Source: SIRX01 sp965213905
GTDB taxonomy: Bacteria > Actinomycetota > Rubrobacteria > Rubrobacterales > Rubrobacteraceae
Length of the DNA stretch: 64,000 nt
Assembly (NCBI GenBank): GCA_965213905.1
Contig: OZ243922.1
Coordinates: 930,001 to 994,000, forward strand
Direction: 5' to 3'
Position 1 is the first letter of the stretch, and each line of letters begins with the position of its first letter. A model generated the notes under the pieces. It worked only from the letters and a program-made list of their open reading frames with translations, was not told the origin of the DNA and did not search any database. Position numbers and translations under genes: made by a program. This document shows positions 43,239-51,203 of this stretch, piece by piece.

Positions 43239-43292
43239 GCCGGCCATCGCGGGTTGTGGCAGGCCGGTCCGACGCCGCCGGAGAAGTACTCC

Positions 43293-43544
43293 TCAAACCT
43301 TTCTCCGCTCCAGATCCCGGGCCTTTTCGAGGGAATCTTGCGTGAGCGACACCTGTAACCTCAGGTATTGCAGGTGCCGCTGTATCTGCCGCGCGGCGAA
43401 CCTGTAGCGCAACCTGCTCATAACGCTGATTTTGGCGCCGGTCGTCAAGTTTCGGGGGTCAATGCTGTTTCTGTAGTCAATGGTATCTTCGAGTTCCTTT
43501 TCGAGTTCGGCTATCTGACGGGTCATTTCTTCTGTCCGGCTCAT
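43293..43544 (-). CDS. Small coiled-coil protein
   Basis: This is an 83-residue protein, almost entirely helical and highly charged (REKL-like heptads in TRQIAELEKELEDTIDYRNS and RQIQRHLQYLRLQVSLTQDS). It starts at ATG 43544 with AGGTA upstream. No family is recognised. It is isolated between the DUF4385 gene and the MFS transporter. Coding is supported by its third-position bias and start signal rather than by homology. Confidence 0.55.
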   Translation of the reverse strand: MSRTEEMTRQIAELEKELEDTIDYRNSIDPRNLTTGAKISVMSRLRYRFAARQIQRHLQYLRLQVSLTQDSLEKARDLERRKV

Positions 43545-43789
43545 GTTACCTATTCTACCTTTCGCATCCCCTACGCAAGAGACGCTTTCTATCTACGACT
43601 CCAAACACATTATCCAGCAAAACAGTACGGCCCGGCAACCGGTAATGGAAGGATAATAGAGGCGCGGCAGATCGCGGCGTCCCCGAACGTGGTGTCCCCG
43701 ACCGCAGTGAATCTCCCAACGGAAGACGTGATTTTGTGTTTCGGGGGCGGGGTTCCGTCCGGCGGGGACGCTTCGTGTAGAGTAGCCCC

Positions 43790-44983
43790 GTGAAACCGGC
43801 CGTCACTTTTACCCGGACGCCCACGACCTGGCTGGCCTACCTGCTAACCGGGTACTTCCTCTACCTGCAGTCGTCGCTGGGACCTCTCATGCCCTTTCTA
43901 CGGGCGGAATTAGGCATGAGTTACACGACGACGAGCCTGCACTTCAGCGCCTTCGCGTTGGGCGTGCTGCCCGCGGGCCTACTCGGAGAGCGCCTCTCGG
44001 GGGCCTTCGGGCGCCGCCGCCTGATCTGGGGCGGCGGCTCGCTAATGGCGGCCGGGGCGTTACTGCTGACCACCGGCGTGCATCCGGCCGTGACCCTGGC
44101 GGGAACGCTCGTGATGGGTACGTTCGGCGGGTTGCTCCTGATGAACCTGCAGGCCACCCTCTCCGACGGACACGGCGGGCGCCCTTCGGTGGCGCTCTCC
44201 GAGTCGAACGTGGTTGCCAGCTTGTGCGCCGTTGTGGCCCCGCTGGCAATCGGGGCGTTCGAGCGGGCGGGCGTCCTGGGCTGGCGGGGGGCGCTGCTCA
44301 CGGCCGTCGTGGCGTTGGCCCTCGTTTTCTGGCGCTTCCGGCGTGCCCCGATCCCGGACGCCCGGGCCGTGGGCGCGGACGGCGAAACGGTGTCTTCCGG
44401 CCCGTTGCCGTTGTTGTTTTGGGGATATTGCGTAGTGCTGGCCCTGGGGGCCGCCGTGGAGTGGAGCATGGCGTTTTGGGGGGCGGCGTTCCTCCAAGAC
44501 GAGGTAGGATTCCGCGAGGCCGACGCCGCGACGCTGATGGGCGCCTTCTTCGCCGCGATGCTCCTGGGGCGCGTGGCCGGGAGCCGTCTCGCCCGGCGGT
44601 TCTCCGCGGTCCCGATCCTTTTCGGCGCGCAACTCGTGGCTATAGCCGGCTTCGCGTTGTTCTGGCTCGTGCCGCTAACCGTACCGGAAGCGTGGGGCGC
44701 GGCGACGAGCGTCGTGGGGCTCTTCGTGACCGGGCTCGGGGTGGCGAACCTCTACCCTTTCTCGCTGTCGGCGGCAACCGGGAGCGTTCCGGGACGGGCG
44801 GACAAGGCGGTGGCGCGCATAGCCCTCACCGGTGGTTCCGCGATCCTGCTCGCCCCTTTTGTCCTGGGTTCGGCGGCCGATGTGTTCGGCATCGGCAAAG
44901 CCTACGGGGTGGTGGCCGCGATCCTGCTGGCGGCCTTGGCGACGACCGTGTTGGTCAACCGCCGGGCGGCGACCCCGGGCTGA
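43790..44983 (+). CDS. MFS transporter
   Basis: This is a 397-residue major facilitator with 12 hydrophobic helices. The opening GYFLYLQSSLGPLMPFLRAELGMSY is typical of the branch with a substrate pocket on helix 1. The loop 2-3 motif is degenerate (GERLSGAFGRRRLIWGGG), and helix 5 and the central Arg-rich loop (FWRFRRAPIPDA) are visible. The substrate is unknown. The GTG start at 43790 has a weak Shine-Dalgarno. A 130-nt gap separates it from the next gene. Confidence 0.88.
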   Translation: MKPAVTFTRTPTTWLAYLLTGYFLYLQSSLGPLMPFLRAELGMSYTTTSLHFSAFALGVLPAGLLGERLSGAFGRRRLIWGGGSLMAAGALLLTTGVHPAVTLAGTLVMGTFGGLLLMNLQATLSDGHGGRPSVALSESNVVASLCAVVAPLAIGAFERAGVLGWRGALLTAVVALALVFWRFRRAPIPDARAVGADGETVSSGPLPLLFWGYCVVLALGAAVEWSMAFWGAAFLQDEVGFREADAATLMGAFFAAMLLGRVAGSRLARRFSAVPILFGAQLVAIAGFALFWLVPLTVPEAWGAATSVVGLFVTGLGVANLYPFSLSAATGSVPGRADKAVARIALTGGSAILLAPFVLGSAADVFGIGKAYGVVAAILLAALATTVLVNRRAATPG

Positions 44984-45112
44984 TAAAGCTTAGGCTGATC
45001 TCTCCTTCAATACCCTGCTTCCCCAGGATTTTTGAAGTTGGGTGGCGGTATGGGGTCCAAGTTTGGGGCCGGGAGTATAAACTATGGGTAGGAAAGTCTA
45101 GGAAGGATTCGG

Positions 45113-46771
45113 ATGGATGAATTCAAGCAGCGCCTAAACGATCTTTCGAAGAGGTTGTCTTCGATGAGCCGGGTGCGGTTGGTGGTCGGGTTGGTGCTGG
45201 GTCTGTTTTTGGTGTGGTTGGTTTCCCCGGCGTTCCACGGCCTGGCGATGCTGTTCTACGTAAACTGGCCTTTTTTCGTCATAACGTTGGGCGGGGCGGC
45301 CCTGATAGCATACCTCTGGAGCGCGGGGGACAAGGAACCGGCCAAGATCTTGGCGGGGGTTTTCATGGTCATCCTGGCGGCTTACGTCGTCGCCGCCTCG
45401 CCCCTGCGGGACCTGAAGTACCTGGACTCGATCCAGGCGGAGGAGATCGGCGACATGCCCGACACGACGGGCGTGAGGTACCTCCCGTACGACGTGGCCG
45501 CCCGCTTCGGGCAGAACACCCAAGACAACTCGACCCTCGTGCTGGGAGGCTTCGAGCCCCTGGACAATGAAGAAGGCGGAATAGACTGGGTATCGCCGCG
45601 GGAGCCAAACGGCCCCTGGAACTCCATCGCGAACAACCAGGACGGGGCAATGATCATAGAGCCCGACGGTTCGACGGAGATCATAGACCAGGAGTTTCGG
45701 CGGGGTGAGGGCATGGCGCTCTACAGGAACGTCCAGTGGAGGCTCATAAGGAACAAGTTCTTCGCCCACCACACGAACCAGTACTACGTCATGGACGGCG
45801 AAGAGCTACTCGGAATAGTCCCGTACATAAGCTACAAGTTCTCCTTTCCGGTCATGGTGCCCAAGTGGGGCGGCGTAATGGTAGTCCACCCCGATGGAGA
45901 GACGGAGAGATTGAGCCCGGAAGAAGCCACGGAAGATCCACGCTTCGAAGGTGAGCGGCTATACCCGGAACAGTTGGCGCGGAAAGTGGGCGACGTTTGG
46001 AAGTACCGTAACGGCTACTGGAACACCTGGTTCGCCCACGAAGACGAGGCCGTCATACCCCGGATAAACGCCTCCGAGGAGCCCCCCTCCGAGGCGTCCT
46101 CCACCCTGGACCAGGCGACCTCGACCGGCCAGATGCCGTTCCTGATCCCCACGCAAAGAGGGCCGCAGTGGTTTTTGGCCGCCGAGCCTTACGGCAGGAG
46201 CTTCTCCATGTACCGGGCGATCTACGTGGACGCCCACAGCGGGGAGATCACCTACTTCGACCCCGGCACGGGGAGTTCCCTCATCGGGGTAAACAAGGCC
46301 CTGGACTACGCCAAAGCCGCCTTTCCCAACTACCAGTGGGGCCAGAACGCCGTGATCCTTGAACCCCGGCCCGTAATAAAAGACGAGAACCTATACTGGA
46401 TGGCGACCATCACCAACGCCGACAAAGCGGGCGTCAACCAGACCATCATGGTCAACGCCTCCGAGCAGGGCGAGGTAACGGTTCTGGAGACTTACGACGA
46501 CGTAACGGCCTTTGTCGAAGGCGAAAATACCGGCGAGACGGTCAACGTAGAAGACGGCGACGGAGCCTCGGAGACATCCGGGGGATCAGCGCCTTCCGAT
46601 GCGCCGGATGAACAACCGTCCCAGCCCGAAGGCGCGTCGCAGCCCGATGGCTCCCAGGGGCCGGTAGACGTTTCGGACATGAGCGAAGAGGAGCTTATAG
46701 AGTTCATCCGGGAAGCCGCCGACGAGCTAGAAGGCCGCGGAGGGCAGCAAGACGGAGGACAGTCCCAATAA
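45113..46771 (+). CDS. Large hypothetical membrane protein
   Basis: This is a 552-residue protein. Three N-terminal helices (about residues 22-40, 44-68 and 80-98) are followed by a 380-residue extracytoplasmic domain rich in Trp, Tyr and Asp. A low-complexity tail of Ser/Gly/Pro/Asp/Gln follows, ending in EEELIEFIREAADELEGRGG, which looks like a short acidic helix. The domain has strand-like phrases (YYVMDGEELLGIVPYISYKF, MYRAIYVDAHSGEITYFDPG) reminiscent of cell-wall or CvpA-associated proteins, but I cannot name it. AGGAAGGA lies before the ATG. An inverted repeat CGGAGGAC/GTCCTCCG (46753-46784) brackets its stop codon. Confidence 0.8.
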   Translation: MDEFKQRLNDLSKRLSSMSRVRLVVGLVLGLFLVWLVSPAFHGLAMLFYVNWPFFVITLGGAALIAYLWSAGDKEPAKILAGVFMVILAAYVVAASPLRDLKYLDSIQAEEIGDMPDTTGVRYLPYDVAARFGQNTQDNSTLVLGGFEPLDNEEGGIDWVSPREPNGPWNSIANNQDGAMIIEPDGSTEIIDQEFRRGEGMALYRNVQWRLIRNKFFAHHTNQYYVMDGEELLGIVPYISYKFSFPVMVPKWGGVMVVHPDGETERLSPEEATEDPRFEGERLYPEQLARKVGDVWKYRNGYWNTWFAHEDEAVIPRINASEEPPSEASSTLDQATSTGQMPFLIPTQRGPQWFLAAEPYGRSFSMYRAIYVDAHSGEITYFDPGTGSSLIGVNKALDYAKAAFPNYQWGQNAVILEPRPVIKDENLYWMATITNADKAGVNQTIMVNASEQGEVTVLETYDDVTAFVEGENTGETVNVEDGDGASETSGGSAPSDAPDEQPSQPEGASQPDGSQGPVDVSDMSEEELIEFIREAADELEGRGGQQDGGQSQ

Positions 46772-46821
46772 CAAGAGTCCTCCGGTTCAGGTTCGTAGTG
46801 GGCGTACCCCGCCCGGACAGG

Positions 46822-46974
46822 CTACGTGAACCGGACCCAGAGGTGATACGCCAAAACTAGGATCGCCAGGGCGGAGACCAGGCCGATAATTACCCCGGAG
46901 AGCTTGTAGGCTGCGATCCCAACCAGGGCTCCCACGATAGCGGGTACTACGATTTTGCGTCCGAACGCGTGCAT
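46822..46974 (-). CDS. 50-residue membrane protein (short ORF)
   Basis: This is a short gene encoding 50 residues from ATG 46974 to TAG 46822. Two hydrophobic helices (about residues 7-22 and 26-46) follow a basic start (HAFGRKIVVPAIVGAL), and it ends in YHLWVRFT. The protein is coherent, with a positive-inside pattern and third-position GC as in neighbours. There is no Shine-Dalgarno, so it may be leaderless. Function is unknown. Its start faces the promoter region of the stress-protein fusion. Confidence 0.6.
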   Translation of the reverse strand: MHAFGRKIVVPAIVGALVGIAAYKLSGVIIGLVSALAILVLAYHLWVRFT

Positions 46975-47050
46975 GAGGTTATCTTAGAAGGCCCGGCGTC
47001 GAGAAACAAATCCTCAGCGCCGTATAGGAACCTTTTGTGAACGGTTTTAT

Positions 47051-47079
47051 TTGCTACAGGACTCATTACAAGGTAAATT
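47051..47079 (+). promoter_or_regulatory. Putative promoter of the stress/redox fusion gene
   Basis: TTGCTA (47051-47056) and TAAATT (47074-47079) are separated by 17 bp, each four of six to consensus. The predicted start point (about 47085) coincides with the beginning of the 12-bp inverted repeat downstream. Confidence 0.45.
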
Positions 47080-47082
47080 ACA

Positions 47083-47113
47083 CGCACGCGGAGAAACTAT
47101 CTCTCCGCGTGCG
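47083..47113 (+). promoter_or_regulatory. Perfect 12-bp inverted repeat in the leader of the fusion gene
   Basis: CGCACGCGGAGA (47083-47094) pairs with TCTCCGCGTGCG (47102-47113) around a 7-nt loop AACTATC. It lies 47 nt before the ATG at 47161 and has no U-tract, so it is more likely an operator or a leader-RNA hairpin than a terminator. Confidence 0.75.
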
Positions 47114-47160
47114 CATTGACGGACTTTAGCCAACGTTCTATAGGCCAGGAGAGCGGGTAT

Positions 47161-49533
47161 ATGTACAAAGAAGTTTACGTCCCGGTAGATAACTCGGATT
47201 ACTCCAACCAGGCGTGCGTGATCGGGGTGGATATCGCGCGCCAGTTCGGCGGCCGCGTAGCCGGCTGCCACGCCTACGCCGCCAAGATGCACGACGTGCG
47301 TTTCCGGCAGATGGAGAGCGGGCTCCCGGAGGAGTTCCGCGACGAAGACGAGATGAAGCGGCAGCGTAAGATCCACGACCAGCTCATCACCAAAGGGCTG
47401 GAGATCATCACCGACTCCTACATAGACGTCCTGGAACCCCTCTGCGAAAAATACGACGTAGAACTCGTCCGTCGCTCTCTGGAGGGCAAGAACTTCAAGG
47501 TAATCGTCGAGGACGTAAACGACGGCGACTACGACCTAGTCGTCATCGGCGCGATGGGCATGGCCGCCGTCCGGGACACGGTGCTCGGAACGGTGACGGA
47601 GCGCGTCGTGCGACGCGTAACCCACGCGGACACCCTGATCGTCAAAGACCTGGACCGCTCGCCGTTCGAGCACATCGTCGTCGCCGTGGACGGCTCTCCG
47701 AAGTCGCTCGGCGGCCTCAAGCGGGCCATCGAGTTGGCGCGGGAGTTCGGCGGAACCGTAGAAGCTATATCCGTTTTCGACCCGTACTTCCACTACGCGA
47801 TGTTCCACTCGATTGCCGGTGTGCTTTCGAGCAAGGCTCAGAAGGTCTTCCGGTTCAAGGAGCAGGAGAAGCTGCACGAGGAGATCATTGACAGTGGGCT
47901 CGCCAAGATCTACACGGCCCACCTGGAGGTCGCAAAGAAGATCGCCGAGGACGAGGGCGTCGAGCTAAAGACGACGCTGCTGGCCGGCAAGCCGTTCGAG
48001 CAGACGATGAAGTACGTGAATGAAGTAAACCCGACGCTCGTGGTGATGGGCCGCATCGGCTACCACTCCGACGACGAGATGGACATCGGCGGCAACACCG
48101 AGAACATGATGCGCTACCTGAACACGAACGTCCTCGTCGGCAATTACGAGTATCAGGCCCCGGACCTGTACACCGCCGAAGAGCACATGACCTGGACCGA
48201 CGAGGCGCTGGAGCGGCTCGACCGCATCCCCGGATTCGTGGTCGGGATGGCGACCGGTGCGATCATCCGCTACGCCATCGAGCGGGGCTACACGGTAATA
48301 ACGAGCGGCGTCATAGACGACGTAGTAGAGAGCATCCTGCCACCCGGCGCGATGGAGTCCATGCGGGCCATCGGAGATCAGATGCGCGAGGCCGAAGCCC
48401 AGGGCGAGGACAAGCCTATAGACTCCCTCTTCAAAGACTTCGACGAGCGCACCGCCGACAAGAACGCCGCCGAAGCGAAAGCCAACGGCAACGGCGCGAA
48501 CGGCAACGGCCACAAAAACGGCCACGTCAACGGTAACGGAAACGGCCACGACGCGGCGGCGAAGCAGGAAATATTCGAGGCGGGCCGCGGCGGCTTCGGC
48601 CAGAGTGAGGATCAGGGCGACATCGAAGGCGTCTCCACCGACGTGCAGGACGAGATCCACCGCGCCGCCCAGGGCCAGGACCGCTTCGAGTGCGACGTAT
48701 GCCGCTACGTGGCGAAGGGCAAGCCCGCCAAGTGCCCCGTCTGCGCCTCCGGTCCGACCCACTTCCACGCCGTAGACGCGGAAATCGCCACAACGACCGG
48801 CAACGAGAACATGAACCTCTCCGAAGTCTACGATGGCCGCGAGCTACACTGGACTGACGACGCCCAGGCCCTCCTCGACTCTTTCGAAGAGTGGCAGGAG
48901 AAGCGCCGCGTCAAAGCCCGCGTCGAGAAGAGCGCGCTAAAGAAGGGCTACTCCACCATCACCCGCGAGTACGTCGAACAGCAGTACCGCGAAGAGACCG
49001 GCCGCGAAGCCCCCGAAGTCAAGTCCGGCGGCTGCCCGGTCAGCCACGCCAAAGAAAAAGTCCAGGAGACCACCGGAGCAACTTGCCCCATAGACCACAG
49101 CGCCTTCCAGCAGGCCGGCGAGCAAGTACAGGTCCCCGAGGGCGGCAGCAAAGACTTCACCTGGACGGACGACGCCATCACGCGCCTCGAACGTGCCCCC
49201 AAAGGCTTCATGCGGAACATCTCGCGCAACATGACCGAGAAGCTCGCCCGCGAGCAAGGCGCAAAAGAGATAGACCTCCCGCTAGTCGAAGACGCCCTGA
49301 GCGGCGCCCGCACCACGATGGAGGACGTCATAACCGGCAAAGTCTCCATAGCCGACCTCGCCAAAGACACCGGCGAGTCTATAGAAGCCGAAAAAGGCGA
49401 AGCCCCCCACCCCCCGCTGACCGTCACGATGGTCTGCACCGTCTGCGGCGAGGAGATGGAGGGGATACAGCCCCCCGAGGAGTGTCCCACCTGCGGCGCC
49501 CCCGGCGAGGACTTCAAAGCGAAAGAGCTGTAG
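47161..49533 (+). CDS. Universal-stress / PCP_red / rubredoxin-like multidomain protein
   Basis: This is a 790-residue cytoplasmic fusion. Two universal stress domains come first (residues 1-163 and 170-330; VVIGAMGMAAVRD and VVAVDGSPKS are visible). Then come three domains resembling the C-terminal PCP_red domain of dark-operative protochlorophyllide reductase (about 343-393 WTDEALERLDRIPGFV; 561-613 WTDDAQALLDSFEEW; 666-714 WTDDAITRLERAPKGF). A low-complexity Asn-Gly-His linker (441-464) follows the first of these. Two rubredoxin-like knuckles (CDVCRYVAKGKPAKCPVC at about 510; CTVCGEEMEG then CPTC near the C-terminus) and two CPxxH motifs (625-650) are also present. The combination suggests a redox or stress sensor. 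AGGAGA precedes the ATG. A ferredoxin follows. Confidence 0.85.
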   Translation: MYKEVYVPVDNSDYSNQACVIGVDIARQFGGRVAGCHAYAAKMHDVRFRQMESGLPEEFRDEDEMKRQRKIHDQLITKGLEIITDSYIDVLEPLCEKYDVELVRRSLEGKNFKVIVEDVNDGDYDLVVIGAMGMAAVRDTVLGTVTERVVRRVTHADTLIVKDLDRSPFEHIVVAVDGSPKSLGGLKRAIELAREFGGTVEAISVFDPYFHYAMFHSIAGVLSSKAQKVFRFKEQEKLHEEIIDSGLAKIYTAHLEVAKKIAEDEGVELKTTLLAGKPFEQTMKYVNEVNPTLVVMGRIGYHSDDEMDIGGNTENMMRYLNTNVLVGNYEYQAPDLYTAEEHMTWTDEALERLDRIPGFVVGMATGAIIRYAIERGYTVITSGVIDDVVESILPPGAMESMRAIGDQMREAEAQGEDKPIDSLFKDFDERTADKNAAEAKANGNGANGNGHKNGHVNGNGNGHDAAAKQEIFEAGRGGFGQSEDQGDIEGVSTDVQDEIHRAAQGQDRFECDVCRYVAKGKPAKCPVCASGPTHFHAVDAEIATTTGNENMNLSEVYDGRELHWTDDAQALLDSFEEWQEKRRVKARVEKSALKKGYSTITREYVEQQYREETGREAPEVKSGGCPVSHAKEKVQETTGATCPIDHSAFQQAGEQVQVPEGGSKDFTWTDDAITRLERAPKGFMRNISRNMTEKLAREQGAKEIDLPLVEDALSGARTTMEDVITGKVSIADLAKDTGESIEAEKGEAPHPPLTVTMVCTVCGEEMEGIQPPEECPTCGAPGEDFKAKEL

Positions 49534-49537
49534 GTAA

Positions 49538-49598
49538 CAGGCTTCAGGTATCAGCTATCAGGTTTTTACTGACGGCTGAAGCCTGAGACCTGAAACCT
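49538..49598. repeat. Inverted pair of heptamer arrays between fusion gene and ferredoxin
   Basis: Four 7-bp units CAGGCTT, CAGGTAT, CAGCTAT, CAGGTTT (49538-49565) are followed after 5 bp by GACGGCT, GAAGCCT, GAGACCT, GAAACCT (49571-49598), the reverse-complement type. CAGGCTTCAG (49538-49547) pairs perfectly with CTGAAGCCTG (49576-49585). It is not a CRISPR; it may be a transcript-processing hairpin. Confidence 0.8.
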
Positions 49599-49662
49599 AA
49601 AAAGCATCTCCCCAGGCCCCGGTCGCACGAGCACACCGGGGTCTCTTCTCGACAGGAGGATC

Positions 49663-49932
49663 ATGGCGCAGACCCACAACGTAACCTTCCAGAAGAGCGG
49701 CGTAACCGTCGAGTGCGCCGAAGACGAGTACATCCTCGAAGCAGCCGAGGAAGCCGGTCTCAACCTCCCCTACGACTGCCGCAGTGGCACCTGCGTCACC
49801 TGCATGCAGCTTTGCACCGAGGGCGAGATAGACCAGGACATGGCCTTCGCCCTCGACGACGAAGACGAGGAGAAAGGCTACCGTCTCATCTGCATCGGCA
49901 GTCCGCTAACGGATGTGGTGTTAGATGCTTAA
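49663..49932 (+). CDS. Plant-type 2Fe-2S ferredoxin
   Basis: This is an 89-residue ferredoxin with the full cluster motif CX4CX2C in YDCRSGTCVTCMQLC and the distant Cys in YRLICIGSPL. It begins with a VTFQKSGVTVECAEDEYILE beta-grasp and is acidic, as in chloroplast-type ferredoxins. It is a one-electron carrier. AGGAGGA lies 2-8 nt before the ATG, a very strong start. It is the only gene between the fusion protein and the methyltransferase island, so it is the best candidate electron partner of the rubredoxin-like fusion. Confidence 0.93.
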   Translation: MAQTHNVTFQKSGVTVECAEDEYILEAAEEAGLNLPYDCRSGTCVTCMQLCTEGEIDQDMAFALDDEDEEKGYRLICIGSPLTDVVLDA

Positions 49933-50023
49933 CAGCGATCACCAACTCCAGCCATGAGAGTGCGAGTAATTGAGAAGGTGAGCATAGCCAGAAGGCAATA
50001 GCTCTGTTGCGATGAATTACATT

Positions 50024-51202
50024 TTACTTGCTATCGTCCTCACCCTCAGATTCAAGCCTGGAGAAAATTTGTTCTATATCTAAATCAGGTGTACCCAAAC
50101 GTCCGAAGTAACGCGTGAAGCGAGCGAGCAAGGATTCAACGAAAGGGCTATCTACGGAAGCAAGATGCTCCAGATCTTCTAGCCCGCCGCAAGGCAGTGT
50201 GATTAGATATTGGAAGTCCACCAAGAGATCTGGAAGATCAAGAGCACCAGGCAGGGAGTGGTAGCGATCAGCTTGGTAGCCGCTCTTCTTCCGATTATTT
50301 CTCAGCAGCGCTTCCAGCTTGTCCTTCTTATTGTTGGAGGAGCTCTGCCGCCATTCAATATACTCTTCTTCTTCCGATAGCAGCGAGCAGTGCGCCAGCA
50401 ACACCCTCTCGGCTTTATTCCACTCCATGTCGCAAGAAGGCGTCAGAAGAACCCAATACCCGTCTTGGTCTTGGTCTTGAGCTCTACCCTTGAATAAAGC
50501 ACCCGCTACTGGGGGAGCATTTTTTACAGGTGGCATCACGTAATACTGGGCGGGATGTACTTTCCCTTCGGCAACGACGACTCCTGCTTGACCTCCCAAC
50601 TTTTCGATCAGTTGACTGATGCCTGGTGTGGAGAAAGATGCTGCCAGCCGACGCGCCAGCAGGTAAGCCAAGCCAGCTTTATCCCTCATCTCACCCAACG
50701 TGTCCCAGTTCTCTGCTACGAAGGTCCACATGTAGTCACGCTGCACATTCTCCATGTGACGAACGAGCGCCCGGTTAACATCCGGCAGGCCTGTAGAAAA
50801 GATGGCCCTCACCGCTCCTAGTAGCGAGGTAAGTCCTCCTGCAGTTTTCGTGACCACTCGTACCAGGGGTGCCTCTACCCCTCTGGCGTGCTCGGGAAGA
50901 CCTGTGTAAAACACGATGGGCACGAACAATTTTTGTTTGATAGCTTGTAGAGTTCGTACGCCGGCCTCCTCATCCGGATCTTCACTTTTATCCCAGGATC
51001 CTACTCTGATATCCAGTATCAGCAGGTCGAAGCGGCGTGTTTCAAGCAGGTGAAGCGCCTGATTAAAGTCAGTGAGCGTCTCCACATGCACAGGTTCGCC
51101 TTCTTCTGTGATGGTTTCTTGCTCCAGGAACTCCTTTACCTCACGACAGACATCTGGCTCGTCATCTACGATCAGGAGTTGCCAGGGAGCAGCTTCCAAC
51201 AC
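50024..51202 (-). CDS. Receiver-domain protein with an unknown C-terminal domain
   Basis: This is a 392-residue protein. The N-terminal receiver (about residues 1-135) has all key residues: acidic pair in LLIVDDEPDV, phospho-acceptor Asp in DLLILDIRVG, Thr in VFYTGLPEH and Lys in VVTKTAGG. The C-terminal 250 residues form a domain not recognised as DNA-binding or as a known effector. It contains YVMPPVKNAPPV, WVLLTPSCDMEWNKAERVLL and a Lys/Asn-rich helix. It follows the kinase-like gene at 1 nt with a GTG start, so it is the cognate responder. The effector could act on DNA or on the methyltransferase system. Confidence 0.82.
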   Translation of the reverse strand: MLEAAPWQLLIVDDEPDVCREVKEFLEQETITEEGEPVHVETLTDFNQALHLLETRRFDLLILDIRVGSWDKSEDPDEEAGVRTLQAIKQKLFVPIVFYTGLPEHARGVEAPLVRVVTKTAGGLTSLLGAVRAIFSTGLPDVNRALVRHMENVQRDYMWTFVAENWDTLGEMRDKAGLAYLLARRLAASFSTPGISQLIEKLGGQAGVVVAEGKVHPAQYYVMPPVKNAPPVAGALFKGRAQDQDQDGYWVLLTPSCDMEWNKAERVLLAHCSLLSEEEEYIEWRQSSSNNKKDKLEALLRNNRKKSGYQADRYHSLPGALDLPDLLVDFQYLITLPCGGLEDLEHLASVDSPFVESLLARFTRYFGRLGTPDLDIEQIFSRLESEGEDDSK

Positions 51203-51203
51203 G

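Noticed and set aside
46753..46784. 8-bp hairpin around the stop of the large membrane protein as a terminator
   Set aside because: There is no U-tract after it; it may slow transcription but does not meet the usual pattern.
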